Source: Anaeromyxobacter oryzae
GTDB taxonomy: Bacteria; Myxococcota; Myxococcia; Myxococcales; Anaeromyxobacteraceae
Length of the DNA stretch: 64,000 nucleotides
Assembly (NCBI RefSeq): GCF_023169945.1
Contig: NZ_AP025591.1
Coordinates: 6,308,501-6,372,500 of the forward strand
Direction of reading: 5' to 3'
A program made the translations under genes and the position numbers. The notes under the pieces were generated by a model that worked only from the letters and a program-made list of their open reading frames with translations, ran no database searches and was not told where the DNA came from. Each line of letters opens with the position of its first letter. Position 1 is the first letter of the stretch. Of the stretch, positions 15,270 through 24,015 are shown in pieces.

Positions 15270-15944
15270 TCATGCCACCCACAGCGGGTAGAACCCGAGC
15301 GCGACGAGGGCCGCGCCCGAAAGCCGATCCACCCACACGCGCCAGCCGAGCCGGTCGAGGCGGCGCGCGAGCTCGCTCGCAGCCGTCCCGAGGAGCAGGA
15401 TCGGGAGGCCCACGCCGATCCCGTAGGCGAAGAGAAGCGCGGCCCCGTAGACCACGCTCTGCTTGTACGCCGCGAACGTGAGCACGGAGGCGAGCACCGG
15501 CGTACCGCACGGCGCGACGACGAGGGAGAGCAGGAGACCCGTCGCAAACGCGCCGAGGATCCCGCCGGTGCGAACGGTTCCCGAGAACGAAGGGAGCGGG
15601 ATCCTGAGCCACCCGAGGAGGTGAAGCCCCATGGCGATCGGCACGGCCGCGATGACGTACGGAGCCCAGCCTCCGAGGCCGGAGAGCGCGCGCCCGGCGA
15701 TCGCGGCGGCCACGCCGAGCAGGGCCGTGGCGGTGGCGACGCCGGCGACGAAGGCGCCGGAGTTCCGGACGCCGGCGGCGGCCGTCTCGCAGCGGCCGGC
15801 GCAGCACGTGGCCGCCGCCGCCGGGTAGAGGGGGAAGCAGCAGGGGTTCAGGCCCGCCACGACGCCCCCGGCGAGCGCGAGCGGAACGGCGACGAGGCCG
15901 CCGGACGCAGCCGCCGCGCGCAGCGACTCGATGAGCGCCGTCAC
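15270..15944 (-). CDS. ccdA: CcdA/DsbD-type membrane thiol transporter
   Basis: 224 residues with about six transmembrane helices. It has the paired helix cysteines of the CcdA family: NPCCFP (Cys35/36) in the first helix and APCGTP in the fourth. CcdA moves reducing equivalents from cytoplasmic thioredoxin across the membrane to periplasmic thiol proteins. Extra cysteines near residues 47-52 are unusual. The GTG start overlaps the thioredoxin-like stop by four bases (GTGA), indicating coupled translation. The likely partner is the membrane-anchored thioredoxin-like protein encoded just upstream. Confidence 0.88.
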   Translation of the reverse strand: MTALIESLRAAAASGGLVAVPLALAGGVVAGLNPCCFPLYPAAAATCCAGRCETAAAGVRNSGAFVAGVATATALLGVAAAIAGRALSGLGGWAPYVIAAVPIAMGLHLLGWLRIPLPSFSGTVRTGGILGAFATGLLLSLVVAPCGTPVLASVLTFAAYKQSVVYGAALLFAYGIGVGLPILLLGTAASELARRLDRLGWRVWVDRLSGAALVALGFYPLWVA

Positions 15945-16336
15945 CGCCTCTGCCTCTCGAGCGCGGCGAGATCCGTCGTGATCGCCGCCACCGTCTCGCT
16001 CGACTCGCCCTCGCGTCGCGTGAGGACGCGTCCGTCGGCACCGAGCAGGAGGACGGTGGGACTCACCGCCACGCCGTAGCGGGAGACGGCCGGGTCGGTC
16101 GGGGCGAGCTCCTGAACCTCGACGCCGCGTCGCTTCGCCTCGCGGACGCGCCGGATGATCTGTCCGCACCCGCACTCGGTGTCGGCCTCGCGGGGGTCCG
16201 CGATCAGGACCACCGAGGGCGACGCGGCGCGCTCGCTCACCGCGGCCTCGACCGGGCGCTGGCGCATCATCTTCACGCCGACGATGGAGGCCGCGGCGAG
16301 GGCGACCGCGGCGACGGCGAAGGGCTTGGGGCTCAT
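15941..16336 (-). CDS. Membrane-anchored thioredoxin-like protein
   Basis: 131 residues. Residues 5-23 form a hydrophobic anchor or signal. The thioredoxin fold contains Cys55 and Cys57 in ECGCGQII, so the active site is C-x-C rather than the usual C-x-x-C. VSPT with Pro93 occupies the place of the cis-proline loop. It should be a periplasmic thiol reductase or metal-thiol handling protein reduced by the CcdA encoded next. It is third in the arsR-like operon, which suggests a role in thiol chemistry under metal or metalloid stress. Confidence 0.78.
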   Translation of the reverse strand: MSPKPFAVAAVALAAASIVGVKMMRQRPVEAAVSERAASPSVVLIADPREADTECGCGQIIRRVREAKRRGVEVQELAPTDPAVSRYGVAVSPTVLLLGADGRVLTRREGESSETVAAITTDLAALERQRR

Positions 16337-16383
16337 TGGGCTCGCTCCAGCTTGGACGCCGACCGGCGTCGTCAGGCGGGGCT

Positions 16384-17535
16384 TCAGGTGGAGCCGCTAC
16401 AGCAGCTCTCCTCGGTCCGTTCGGAAGGATGTGGCTCGGGAGCGCGGTCCTGCACGTACGGCGCACCGGTCCGCAGGCTCTCCTCGGCGCGCGCCAGCTC
16501 GCGGCCGAGGTAGACCGCATGATCGAGCCGGGACAGAACCCCGCGCTCGACCGCGGTGGCCGCGACGGCGCTCGCGGTCGGCCCTTCGATAACGACGTCG
16601 AGGACACCCTCGTTCCGGTAGTGCTCGAGGACGAGGCCGCGCGTCCGATCGGGGTAGACGACGAGGAAGCCAGCGGGATCGAGCACGAGGCGCTTCGGCT
16701 CGCGGGCGCCGATCACGCGGACGGCAGTGGCCGCGGGAGCGCCCTCGAACGGGCCGGGCGCGCGCGCCGCGCAGGCCTCGATCTGCTGGGTGACGAGGTC
16801 GGCATCGACCTGGCCGATGAGCGCGACGAGCTCCACCTGGCGCCGGAACGCCTCGATCTGCTCGCGGGTCACGTTCTTCAGCACGGGCCGCTTGCCATGG
16901 GCGCCGCGGATGCGGCCGTCCTCATCGGCCCCGTCCGCGCACAGCGCGGCGAGCGACTGCCCGGGGAGGTGCCCGATGGCCTGGCGAGTGTCCTCGCCAC
17001 AGACGACGAGGAAACGGACGTTCGGGTTCGCGAGGACGTTCCGCACGATGCGCTCGATCCCGAGGTTCTCGGTGTGGAGCGTGCCCGTGATGGCGAGGCC
17101 GGGCGGACGGCGGGCGGCGAGGTCGCTCGTGAGGGAGGCGCTGTTCAGCGTGCAGACCGCCACCGAGGCCCCGTATCTCAGCACGCGGTAGTCGCCGGGA
17201 AGCGGCGGCCAGCCGCCGCGCTCGACCGGCGCGTCCGTCGGGCAGAGCGGCGCGCGGGCCTCGCCGGGGAAGGCATCGGCGAAGGCGTTCTCGGCGATCG
17301 CGGGGAAGCAGATCTCGCAGCCGAGGCAATCGTACTTTCTCGGCGCGAACGTCTCCCGGGAGCGCGCGAGCGCGGGCGCGAGCTCGGTCCGGCCCGGCTC
17401 GGTCTGCTCGAACGCGGCGACGGCCGCCTGGAAGCACCCGCAGGCGTGGCACTTCGTTGCCGCCGTGGCCTCGCCGAGCTGCTCGGCGACGATGACGAGC
17501 GCTGCGGAGCGGCGGGTGGTCACGTTCTCGCCCAT
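16384..17535 (-). CDS. Cys-rich protein with MtrA-like and DUF4346 domains
   Basis: 383 residues. The N-terminus has two cysteine clusters, CHACGC (29-34) and CLGCEIC (70-76), which could hold Fe-S or zinc. The middle (about 115-270) resembles the cytoplasmic domain of tetrahydromethanopterin S-methyltransferase subunit A: GHLPGQSL with His189 at the position that contacts cobalt in MtrA, then GKRPVLKN. The last 100 residues match DUF4346, and the extreme C-terminus is SCCSGST. In MtrA this fold binds a corrinoid and carries a methyl group. Here a methyl-transfer or metal-binding role is inference. It is 13 bp downstream of an arsR-like gene. Confidence 0.75.
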   Translation of the reverse strand: MGENVTTRRSAALVIVAEQLGEATAATKCHACGCFQAAVAAFEQTEPGRTELAPALARSRETFAPRKYDCLGCEICFPAIAENAFADAFPGEARAPLCPTDAPVERGGWPPLPGDYRVLRYGASVAVCTLNSASLTSDLAARRPPGLAITGTLHTENLGIERIVRNVLANPNVRFLVVCGEDTRQAIGHLPGQSLAALCADGADEDGRIRGAHGKRPVLKNVTREQIEAFRRQVELVALIGQVDADLVTQQIEACAARAPGPFEGAPAATAVRVIGAREPKRLVLDPAGFLVVYPDRTRGLVLEHYRNEGVLDVVIEGPTASAVAATAVERGVLSRLDHAVYLGRELARAEESLRTGAPYVQDRAPEPHPSERTEESCCSGST

Positions 17536-17548
17536 GCTTGAACGACCT

Positions 17549-17941
17549 TCAGGCCGCCGCCTGACGGACGGCGTGCGTGGCCAGGTCGGCCGCGAACCGA
17601 TCGCGCAACGCGTAGTACGCCATCTTGCCGTCGTTCCGGAGCTTCAGGATGCCGAGCTGGCGGAGCTTGCGCAGGTGATGCGATGCGGCCGCGACGCTCA
17701 TCCCGAGCACGTGCGCGACGTCGCACACGCATAGCTCGTCTGCCAGGAGCAGCGCATGGAGGATCCGGAGGCGGGTGCGGTCGGCCAGCGCGGCGAACAG
17801 GATTCGGGCCTCCTCGAGCGCCTCGTCCGAGGGAAGGTCGCGCTTCACCCGCGCGACCAGCTCCGCCTTGAAGCAGGGGACGTCGCAGAGATCACCGCAG
17901 GGGACGGGCTGGGCACGCCGCCTGGTCTGCTTCAAACGCAT
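17549..17941 (-). CDS. ArsR/SmtB-family metal-responsive repressor
   Basis: 130 residues. It has a winged helix-turn-helix (about 42-120) with ELCVCDVAHVLG at 69-80, the alpha-3 metal-binding motif with Cys71 and Cys73 seen in ArsR and CadC proteins. Three N-terminal cysteines (Cys15, 19, 23) could complete a CadC-like alpha-3N site for a soft metal. It is first gene of a four-gene operon (MtrA-DUF4346, thioredoxin-like, ccdA) that it probably represses. The inducer cannot be told from sequence; As(III), Cd(II) or Pb(II) are the family's usual ligands. Confidence 0.88.
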   Translation of the reverse strand: MRLKQTRRRAQPVPCGDLCDVPCFKAELVARVKRDLPSDEALEEARILFAALADRTRLRILHALLLADELCVCDVAHVLGMSVAAASHHLRKLRQLGILKLRNDGKMAYYALRDRFAADLATHAVRQAAA

Positions 17942-17983
17942 GTTTGAATGTTACCGGACCGGTTCGCGGAGGCCAATCGCTCG
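17931..17983 (-). promoter_or_regulatory. ArsR operator on a leaderless promoter
   Basis: The palindrome TTCAAACGCATGTTTGAA (17931-17948; 7-bp arms, 4-bp centre) spans the ATG of the arsR-like gene (17941-17939). On the minus strand a -10 TAACAT ends six bases before that ATG, and TTGGCC lies 17 bp upstream of it. No Shine-Dalgarno is present. Transcription should therefore begin at or next to the start codon, inside the operator. Confidence 0.6.
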
Positions 17984-18471
17984 TCACGGACGTTGCGTCC
18001 AAGGGCAGGCGTTCGCCAGCCTGCATCCTCGCGGGTGCCATCGCGATCTCCGGCCGTCGACGTGTACGTAAAGGCGCTCCAGGCTCCTGAGGTCCTCGGC
18101 CTGGGTGGAGCTCCGGGCACGGGGCTCTCGCATCGCGAACCCAACAGGTCGGTCAACGAGGAGCCGCATCCGGCAGCGCGCCCGGAAGCCCTGGAAACAG
18201 CGCAGAACACGAGAATCAGGCAACCCCTCAGACCCTGACTGGACGTCTGATAATATGGATTATGGAAACTAACCGCGCGGACGGGTCAGCGTCCTCCGGT
18301 CGAACCAGCGCGCCGTTCCGGCCGCCGTGTTCCCAGTGCTTCCGGCGACGGCCGAGGTCCTCGCCGCGACGCGATTCCGGACGCCCCTGCCCCAGCGCAC
18401 GGACGACCGCGACGTGGCCGTCGCGTGGAGGCGCGAGCGATGGAGCTCGAGGCCCTGGGGCCGGACCGCGC
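17949..18471. other. About 520 bp without a supported gene; AT-rich island at 18240-18275
   Basis: Left end holds the arsR-like promoter. The rest has only short shadow frames without start signals. An AT-rich patch near 18249-18263 contains the inverted repeat ATAAT-atgg-ATTAT, unusual against the surrounding GC content. It could be a promoter or operator, but no gene obviously depends on it. Confidence 0.5.
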
Positions 18472-19077
18472 TCAGGCCTCGGGCGGCTTCCGCGCCGGCG
18501 CCGCCGCGGCGACCCGGCCGCCGCCCACCGCATCGCCGTCGTCGCGCGCGTCGACCAGCTCGCCCGCGCGCGCGCCGTGGGCGTGGTGCTCGGCGTGACC
18601 GCAGCAGCCCTGCTGCCGCGCCAGCACCTTCACGATCCGTGGCGCACCGGCTGCGTCGGCGACGGCGCACGGACACTGCTCGGCGCCGGACGACGACAGC
18701 CGGTCCTGGATCGCGGCGAGCCCCTCGAGCAGCTCCTGCTTCACGCGCTTCAGCCGCTCGAGGCGCCGCTGCGCCTGCTCGAGGTGGACCGCGAGGACCT
18801 CCTGGAACCGCAGCGCGAACTCCGCGGCGCTGTAGCAGCCGGACCGCAGGTCGAGGAGCGACCGGATCTCGCAGAGCGACAGCCCCAGCTCGCGGAGGTC
18901 GGAGATGAGCCGCAGGCGCTCGAGATCCTCTTCCGTGTACCGGCGGTGACCGCCCTCGCTCACGACGGACGGCTTGAGGAGTCCCTCTTCCTCGTAGAAC
19001 CGGATGGTCCGGACCGTGTTTCCCGTCGCTCGGGCAAGGTCCCCAGACGAGAGGTCGGCGCGCATCGCATCCGTCAC
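18472..19077 (-). CDS. MerR-family regulator with Cys/His-rich C-terminus
   Basis: 201 residues from a GTG at 19077, or 197 from an ATG at 19065 that has a better AGGTGA site. The N-terminal winged helix reads TVRTIRFYEEEGLLKPSV and HRRYTEEDLERLRLI, diagnostic of MerR. A long dimerisation helix follows. The tail carries CPC and a QQGCCGHAEHHAHG cluster, which looks like a metal-binding site. MerR proteins activate promoters with over-long spacers in response to a metal or oxidant. The target is not obvious: the gene is separated by about 500 bp from the arsR-like operon and is divergent from ribA. Confidence 0.88.
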   Translation of the reverse strand: MTDAMRADLSSGDLARATGNTVRTIRFYEEEGLLKPSVVSEGGHRRYTEEDLERLRLISDLRELGLSLCEIRSLLDLRSGCYSAAEFALRFQEVLAVHLEQAQRRLERLKRVKQELLEGLAAIQDRLSSSGAEQCPCAVADAAGAPRIVKVLARQQGCCGHAEHHAHGARAGELVDARDDGDAVGGGRVAAAAPARKPPEA

Positions 19078-19153
19078 CTAACCGCCTGAATCGACGGAGT
19101 CAACGCACACTCTCACCCACTTTTCCGTCACGTGTGTTGCCACCAGAACGCCT

Positions 19154-19182
19154 TGACCGGCATCACACCTGGCGATTAATGG
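19154..19182 (+). promoter_or_regulatory. Candidate sigma-70 promoter for ribA
   Basis: TTGACC (19154-19159) and TTAATG (19177-19182) with a 17-bp spacer. Predicted start near 19189, leader about 40 bases. Confidence 0.45.
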
Positions 19183-19228
19183 ACCGGGCGCATCCGGGTT
19201 TCCGGGCGACGCCGAGGAGCAACCGAGC

Positions 19229-19894
19229 ATGAGCAACGTGGTGGCGGTGACCGGGCGCAAGGGACAGCCGCACAGAAAGAGCCGCATCGAGCTGTACGGC
19301 GAGGCCCCGCTGCCGACCGCGCGGGGCCTGTTCCGCACCGTGGTGTTCCGGGAGCCGGAGTCCGGGGCCGAGCACGTCGCGATGGTCATGGGCGACGTGG
19401 CCGGAGACGCGGTCCCCGCGCGCATCCACTCGGAGTGCCTCACGAGCGAGGTGCTCGGGTCGCTCAAGTGCGACTGCCGGGCCCAGCTCGACCGCGCGCT
19501 CGACTACATCGCCGAGCGCGGCCGCGGCGTGCTGCTCTACCTCCGCCAGGAAGGCCGCGGGATCGGCCTCGGCAACAAGATCCGCGCGTACGCGCTCCAG
19601 GCGCAAGGCCACGACACGTACGAGGCGAACCGGCTGCTGGGGTTCCCCGACGACCTCCGCCGGTACGACGTGGCCGCGGACATGCTGCGGCTCCTCGGCG
19701 TCCGGTCCGTCGAGCTCATCACCAACAACCCCGAGAAGCTCCGCGGGCTCGTCGACGCGGGCGTGCCGGTGAAGGGCCGGATCCAGCTCCCCTCCCCGGC
19801 GAACCCTTTCAACGTCGAGTACCTCCGCGTCAAGCGCGAGCGGACCGGGCACCTCATCGAGCTGGACGAGGACGACTCGGCGCTGGCCGGGTAG
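19229..19894 (+). CDS. ribA: GTP cyclohydrolase II (riboflavin synthesis)
   Basis: Catalyses the first committed step of riboflavin biosynthesis, opening the imidazole ring of GTP to release formate and pyrophosphate. The zinc ligands are visible as C-x10-C-x-C in ECLTSEVLGSLKCDC. The GTP-binding segment YLRQEGRGIGLGNKIRAY and the catalytic region TNNPEKLRGL are both present. At 221 residues it is a stand-alone GCH II without the fused DHBP synthase domain found in many RibBA proteins. No other rib gene lies nearby. The start has GAGGAGC upstream. Confidence 0.95.
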   Translation: MSNVVAVTGRKGQPHRKSRIELYGEAPLPTARGLFRTVVFREPESGAEHVAMVMGDVAGDAVPARIHSECLTSEVLGSLKCDCRAQLDRALDYIAERGRGVLLYLRQEGRGIGLGNKIRAYALQAQGHDTYEANRLLGFPDDLRRYDVAADMLRLLGVRSVELITNNPEKLRGLVDAGVPVKGRIQLPSPANPFNVEYLRVKRERTGHLIELDEDDSALAG

Positions 19895-19899
19895 CCGCG

Positions 19900-21042
19900 T
19901 CAGCCCTTCAGCAGCTCCCGCGCGATGACGAGCCGCTGGATCTCGCTCGTCCCCTCGTAGATCGTCTGGACCCGCGCGTCGCGGAAGTAGCGCTCGACGG
20001 GGAACGCGTCGGTGTACCCGTAGCCGCCGTGGATCTGGACGGCGTGGCCGACGGCGCGCTGCGCGGCCTCCGAGGCGAAGAGCTTCGCCATCGACGCCTC
20101 GCGGGTGAACGGCAGCCCCGCCTCCTTGAGCGCCGCCGCGCGGAGCACGAGCAGCCGCGCCGCGTCGTGCTCGGTGGCCATGTCCGCGAGCATGAACGAG
20201 ATGGCCTGGTGCTCCGCGATGGGCACGCCGAAGGTCCGCCGATCCTTCGCGTACCGGGCGCTCGCGTCGAGCGCCGCGCGCATCGTGCCGGTCGCCTGCG
20301 CGGCGATCCCGATCCGGCCGCCGTCGAGAGCCGCGAGGGCGATCCGGTACCCGCCCCCGATCTCGCCGAGGCGCGCCGCGTCCGGGACCTCGCAGCCGTC
20401 GAAGGCGAGCGAGACGGTCGAGCTCGCCCGGATCCCCATCTTCTGCTCGTGGCGCCCGACGACGAGCCCGGGCGTCCCGCCGTCCACGAGGAACGCGGTG
20501 ACCCCGCGGCTCCCCGCCGCGGGATCCGTCTTCGCCCAGACGACGATCACGCCCGCGACGTCGCCGCTCGTGATCCACTGCTTCTCGCCCTCGAGCACCC
20601 ACCGGTCGCCCCGGCGGACCGCGCGCGTGCGCATCGCAGCCGCGTCGCTCCCCGCCTGCGGCTCGGAGAGCCCGAACGCGCCGGCGAGGTACTCCCCGGA
20701 CGCGAGCCGCGGCAGGTGCCGGCCGCGCTGGGCCTCGGTCCCGAACCGGGCGATGATCTCGCCGACCATGTTCGTGACCGCCATGGTGACCGCGGTCGAG
20801 CAGTCGGCGGCGGCGATCTCCATGAGCGCGATCGCGTACGCGACCGCCCCAGCCTCGGAGCCGCCGTGCGCGGCGGGGACGTTCACGGCGAGCAGGCCGA
20901 GCTCGCCGAGGCCGCGGACGAGGGCGGCGGGGAACCTGCACAGGCGGTCGTTCTCGGCTGCCACCGGCACGATCCGGTCGCGGGCGAACGCCCGCGCGAC
21001 GTCCCGGATCGCGCGCTGGTCCTCGGTGAGGTCGAGGCGCAT
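19900..21042 (-). CDS. Acyl-CoA dehydrogenase
   Basis: 380 residues, the standard length for FAD-dependent short/medium-chain acyl-CoA dehydrogenases, which introduce the 2,3 double bond in fatty acyl-CoAs. Signature 1 is GAFGLSEPQAGSDAAAMRT and signature 2 lies in QAISFMLADMATEHDAARL. The C-terminal region includes HGGYGYTDAFPVERYFRDAR and the catalytic-base area TIYEGTSEIQ. It is the last gene of a four-gene beta-oxidation cluster on the minus strand and a tandem paralogue of the next enzyme, presumably with different chain-length preference or a branched-chain substrate. Confidence 0.93.
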   Translation of the reverse strand: MRLDLTEDQRAIRDVARAFARDRIVPVAAENDRLCRFPAALVRGLGELGLLAVNVPAAHGGSEAGAVAYAIALMEIAAADCSTAVTMAVTNMVGEIIARFGTEAQRGRHLPRLASGEYLAGAFGLSEPQAGSDAAAMRTRAVRRGDRWVLEGEKQWITSGDVAGVIVVWAKTDPAAGSRGVTAFLVDGGTPGLVVGRHEQKMGIRASSTVSLAFDGCEVPDAARLGEIGGGYRIALAALDGGRIGIAAQATGTMRAALDASARYAKDRRTFGVPIAEHQAISFMLADMATEHDAARLLVLRAAALKEAGLPFTREASMAKLFASEAAQRAVGHAVQIHGGYGYTDAFPVERYFRDARVQTIYEGTSEIQRLVIARELLKG

Positions 21043-21069
21043 GTCGTGTCGAGGTCGGAGGCGCCGGCG

Positions 21070-22212
21070 CTAGTCCTTGAGGACCGACGCCGAGATGACC
21101 ATCCGCTGGATCTCGCTCGTCCCCTCGTAGATCTCGGTGATGCGGCTGTCGCGCCAGTGCCGCTCGACGTCGCACTCCTTCATGTAGCCGAGGCCCCCGT
21201 GGATCTGGAGCGCCTTCGAGGTCACGCGCTCGCACATCTCGGACGCGAACAGCTTCGCCATCGCGCTCTCGGCGGTGTGGCGGACCCCCTGGTCCTTGAG
21301 CGCGGCGGCGCGGAGGACCAGGAGCCGGGCGGCGTCGAGCTCCGTCGCCATGTCCGCGAGCATGAACTGGATCGCCTGGAACTGCGCGATGGCCTGGCCG
21401 AAGGCCTTGCGCTCCTTCGAGTACGCCACCGCCTCCTCGAGGGCGGCGCGGGCGATCCCGAGCGCCTGCGCTCCGATCCCGATCCGGCCGCCGTCGAGGG
21501 TGGCCATCGCGATCTTGAACCCGTCGCCTTCCTGGCCGAGCCGGTACCGCTCCGGGATCTCGCAGCCCTCGAAGAACACCGTGCACGAGCCGGACGCGCG
21601 GATCCCGACCTTCTCGTCCGGCTTCCCGCGGGTGAAGCCCTTCACGTCCGTCGGCACGAGGAACGCGCTGATCCCGCGGTGCCGCTTCTCGCGATCCGTC
21701 ATCGCGAACACGAGGATCACGTCGGCCTGCGGGCCGTTCGTGATGTAGTTCTTGCTACCGTCGAGCACGTAGACGTCGCCGCGCCGGCGCGCGGTCGTGC
21801 GCATCTCGGCGGCGTCCGAGCCGCTCATCGGCTCGGTGAGCGCGAACGCGCCGAGCTTCTCGCCGCGCGCGAACGGCGTCAGGAACTCCTTCCTCTGGGC
21901 GTCCGTGCCGAACTTCAGCACCGGGTCGCAGTAGAGCGAGTTGTTCACGCTCATGATGACGCCGGTGCCGGCGCAGCCGCGGCTGATCTCCTCCATCGCC
22001 ACCGCGTACGAGACGTTGTCCATGCCGGCGCCGCCCCACTCGGCCGGCACCGCCACGCCGAGGAGCCCCATCTCGGCGAGCTTCGCGACGGCCTCCCGGG
22101 GGAAGTGGTGCTCGGCGTCCCAGCGGCGCGCGTTCGGCCGGAGCTCCGACTCGGCGAACTGGCGGCAGAGATCCCGGACCTGGCGCTGCTCCTCGGTGAG
22201 CTGGACGTCCAT
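21070..22212 (-). CDS. Acyl-CoA dehydrogenase, butyryl-CoA type
   Basis: 380 residues from the ATG at 22212. GGGAGG lies six bases upstream of this codon but abuts the alternative ATG at 22218, so 22212 is preferred. Motifs are GAFALTEPMSGSDAAEMRT, QAIQFMLADMATELDAARL, HGGLGYMKECDVERHWRDSR and EIYEGTSEIQRMV, closest in memory to short-chain/butyryl-CoA dehydrogenases. Electrons would go to electron-transfer flavoprotein, whose genes are not in this window. It sits between a crotonase and the second dehydrogenase, in a likely operon. Confidence 0.93.
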   Translation of the reverse strand: MDVQLTEEQRQVRDLCRQFAESELRPNARRWDAEHHFPREAVAKLAEMGLLGVAVPAEWGGAGMDNVSYAVAMEEISRGCAGTGVIMSVNNSLYCDPVLKFGTDAQRKEFLTPFARGEKLGAFALTEPMSGSDAAEMRTTARRRGDVYVLDGSKNYITNGPQADVILVFAMTDREKRHRGISAFLVPTDVKGFTRGKPDEKVGIRASGSCTVFFEGCEIPERYRLGQEGDGFKIAMATLDGGRIGIGAQALGIARAALEEAVAYSKERKAFGQAIAQFQAIQFMLADMATELDAARLLVLRAAALKDQGVRHTAESAMAKLFASEMCERVTSKALQIHGGLGYMKECDVERHWRDSRITEIYEGTSEIQRMVISASVLKD

Positions 22213-22232
22213 TGGCATCCTCCCGTTGGTGC

Positions 22233-23015
22233 TCAGGTTCCCTTCCACTGCGCCGGCCGCTTCTCGAGGAAGGCGCGCATGCCCTCCTTCGCGTCTTCGC
22301 CGCCGAACAGCCCCGCGAACCCCTGCCGCTCGAGCGCGTTCGCCTCGCCGAGCGGGAGGTCCGCGCCCTGCTGGATGAGCCGCTTCGCCGTCGCGACGGC
22401 CACGGGCCCGCGCGAGGCGACGGTCCGCGCCTTGCCGCGCGCGTGCTCGAGGAGCTTCTCCGGCGGGACGACGTCCAGGCAGAGCCCCATCGCCTTCGCG
22501 GTCGGGGCGTCCACCATGTCGCCGGTGAGGACGAGCTCCTTCGCGCGCATCGGGCCGACTCGGCGCGTGAGCCGCTGCGTGCCGCCGAAGCCGGGTACGA
22601 GCCCGAGGTTCACCTCGGGCTGCCCGAACCGCGCCCGCTCGCTCGCGTAGACGAGATCGCACGCGAGCGTGAGCTCGCACCCGCCGCCGAGGGCGAAGCC
22701 GTTCACCGCCGCCACCGTGACGATCGGCAGCGCCTCGAGGAGCCCGAAGACACGATGCCCGAGCGCGGCGAACTCGCGCGCCTCCGCAGGGCCGAGCCGC
22801 GACATCGCGGCGATGTCGGCGCCCGCCACGAACGCCTTGTCGCCGGCACCGGTCACGACGAGCGCCCGGACGCCCTTGTCGCGCCCGGCCTGCTCGAACG
22901 CCGCGGAGAGCTCCTCGAGCGTCTTCTGATCGAGAGCGTTGAGCTGCTTCGGCCGGTTCACCGTGACCGTGGCGATCCCGTCCGCGATGTCGACGAGCAG
23001 GTTCTCGAACCCCAT
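22233..23015 (-). CDS. Enoyl-CoA hydratase / crotonase
   Basis: 260 residues, typical crotonase length. The oxyanion-hole motifs FVAGADIAAMS and NGFALGGGCELTLACD are intact. Both catalytic glutamates of the hydratase type are expected in LTLACDLVYASERARFGQPEVNLG, where the second-Glu region reads FGQPEVNLGLVPGFGGTQRL. It hydrates trans-2-enoyl-CoA to 3-hydroxyacyl-CoA. It is flanked by the 3-hydroxyacyl-CoA dehydrogenase (10 bp upstream) and an acyl-CoA dehydrogenase, forming a complete short beta-oxidation or butyryl-CoA route except for thiolase. Confidence 0.94.
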   Translation of the reverse strand: MGFENLLVDIADGIATVTVNRPKQLNALDQKTLEELSAAFEQAGRDKGVRALVVTGAGDKAFVAGADIAAMSRLGPAEAREFAALGHRVFGLLEALPIVTVAAVNGFALGGGCELTLACDLVYASERARFGQPEVNLGLVPGFGGTQRLTRRVGPMRAKELVLTGDMVDAPTAKAMGLCLDVVPPEKLLEHARGKARTVASRGPVAVATAKRLIQQGADLPLGEANALERQGFAGLFGGEDAKEGMRAFLEKRPAQWKGT

Positions 23016-23024
23016 GGCGCCTCC

Positions 23025-23876
<852 letters not shown>

Positions 23877-23922
23877 GCGTGCGCCCCCCTGTCTGTAGTC
23901 GAGTCGGTCGCTGCCATGTAAG

Positions 23923-23939
23923 AAGCCCGTTCCGGGCTT
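23923..23939. promoter_or_regulatory. Perfect palindrome between hbd-like gene and histidine kinase
   Basis: AAGCCCG (23923-23929), TTC, CGGGCTT (23933-23939): a perfect 7-bp inverted repeat in the divergent gap, 47 bp upstream of the dehydrogenase ATG. Position suggests an operator for the beta-oxidation operon rather than a terminator, since no gene ends here. Confidence 0.45.
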
Positions 23940-24015
23940 GTCAACGAGCACGAGCGTTCGAGCGTGTGACAGTCCCGTGGCGGACGCGACGCCTCATCCG
24001 GGGCGCGCGCCATCC

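Noticed and set aside
16384..17535. MtrA-like domain as evidence for methanogenesis-type energy metabolism
   Set aside because: No other Mtr subunits are present, the protein is fused to cysteine clusters and DUF4346, and it sits in a metal-repressor operon.
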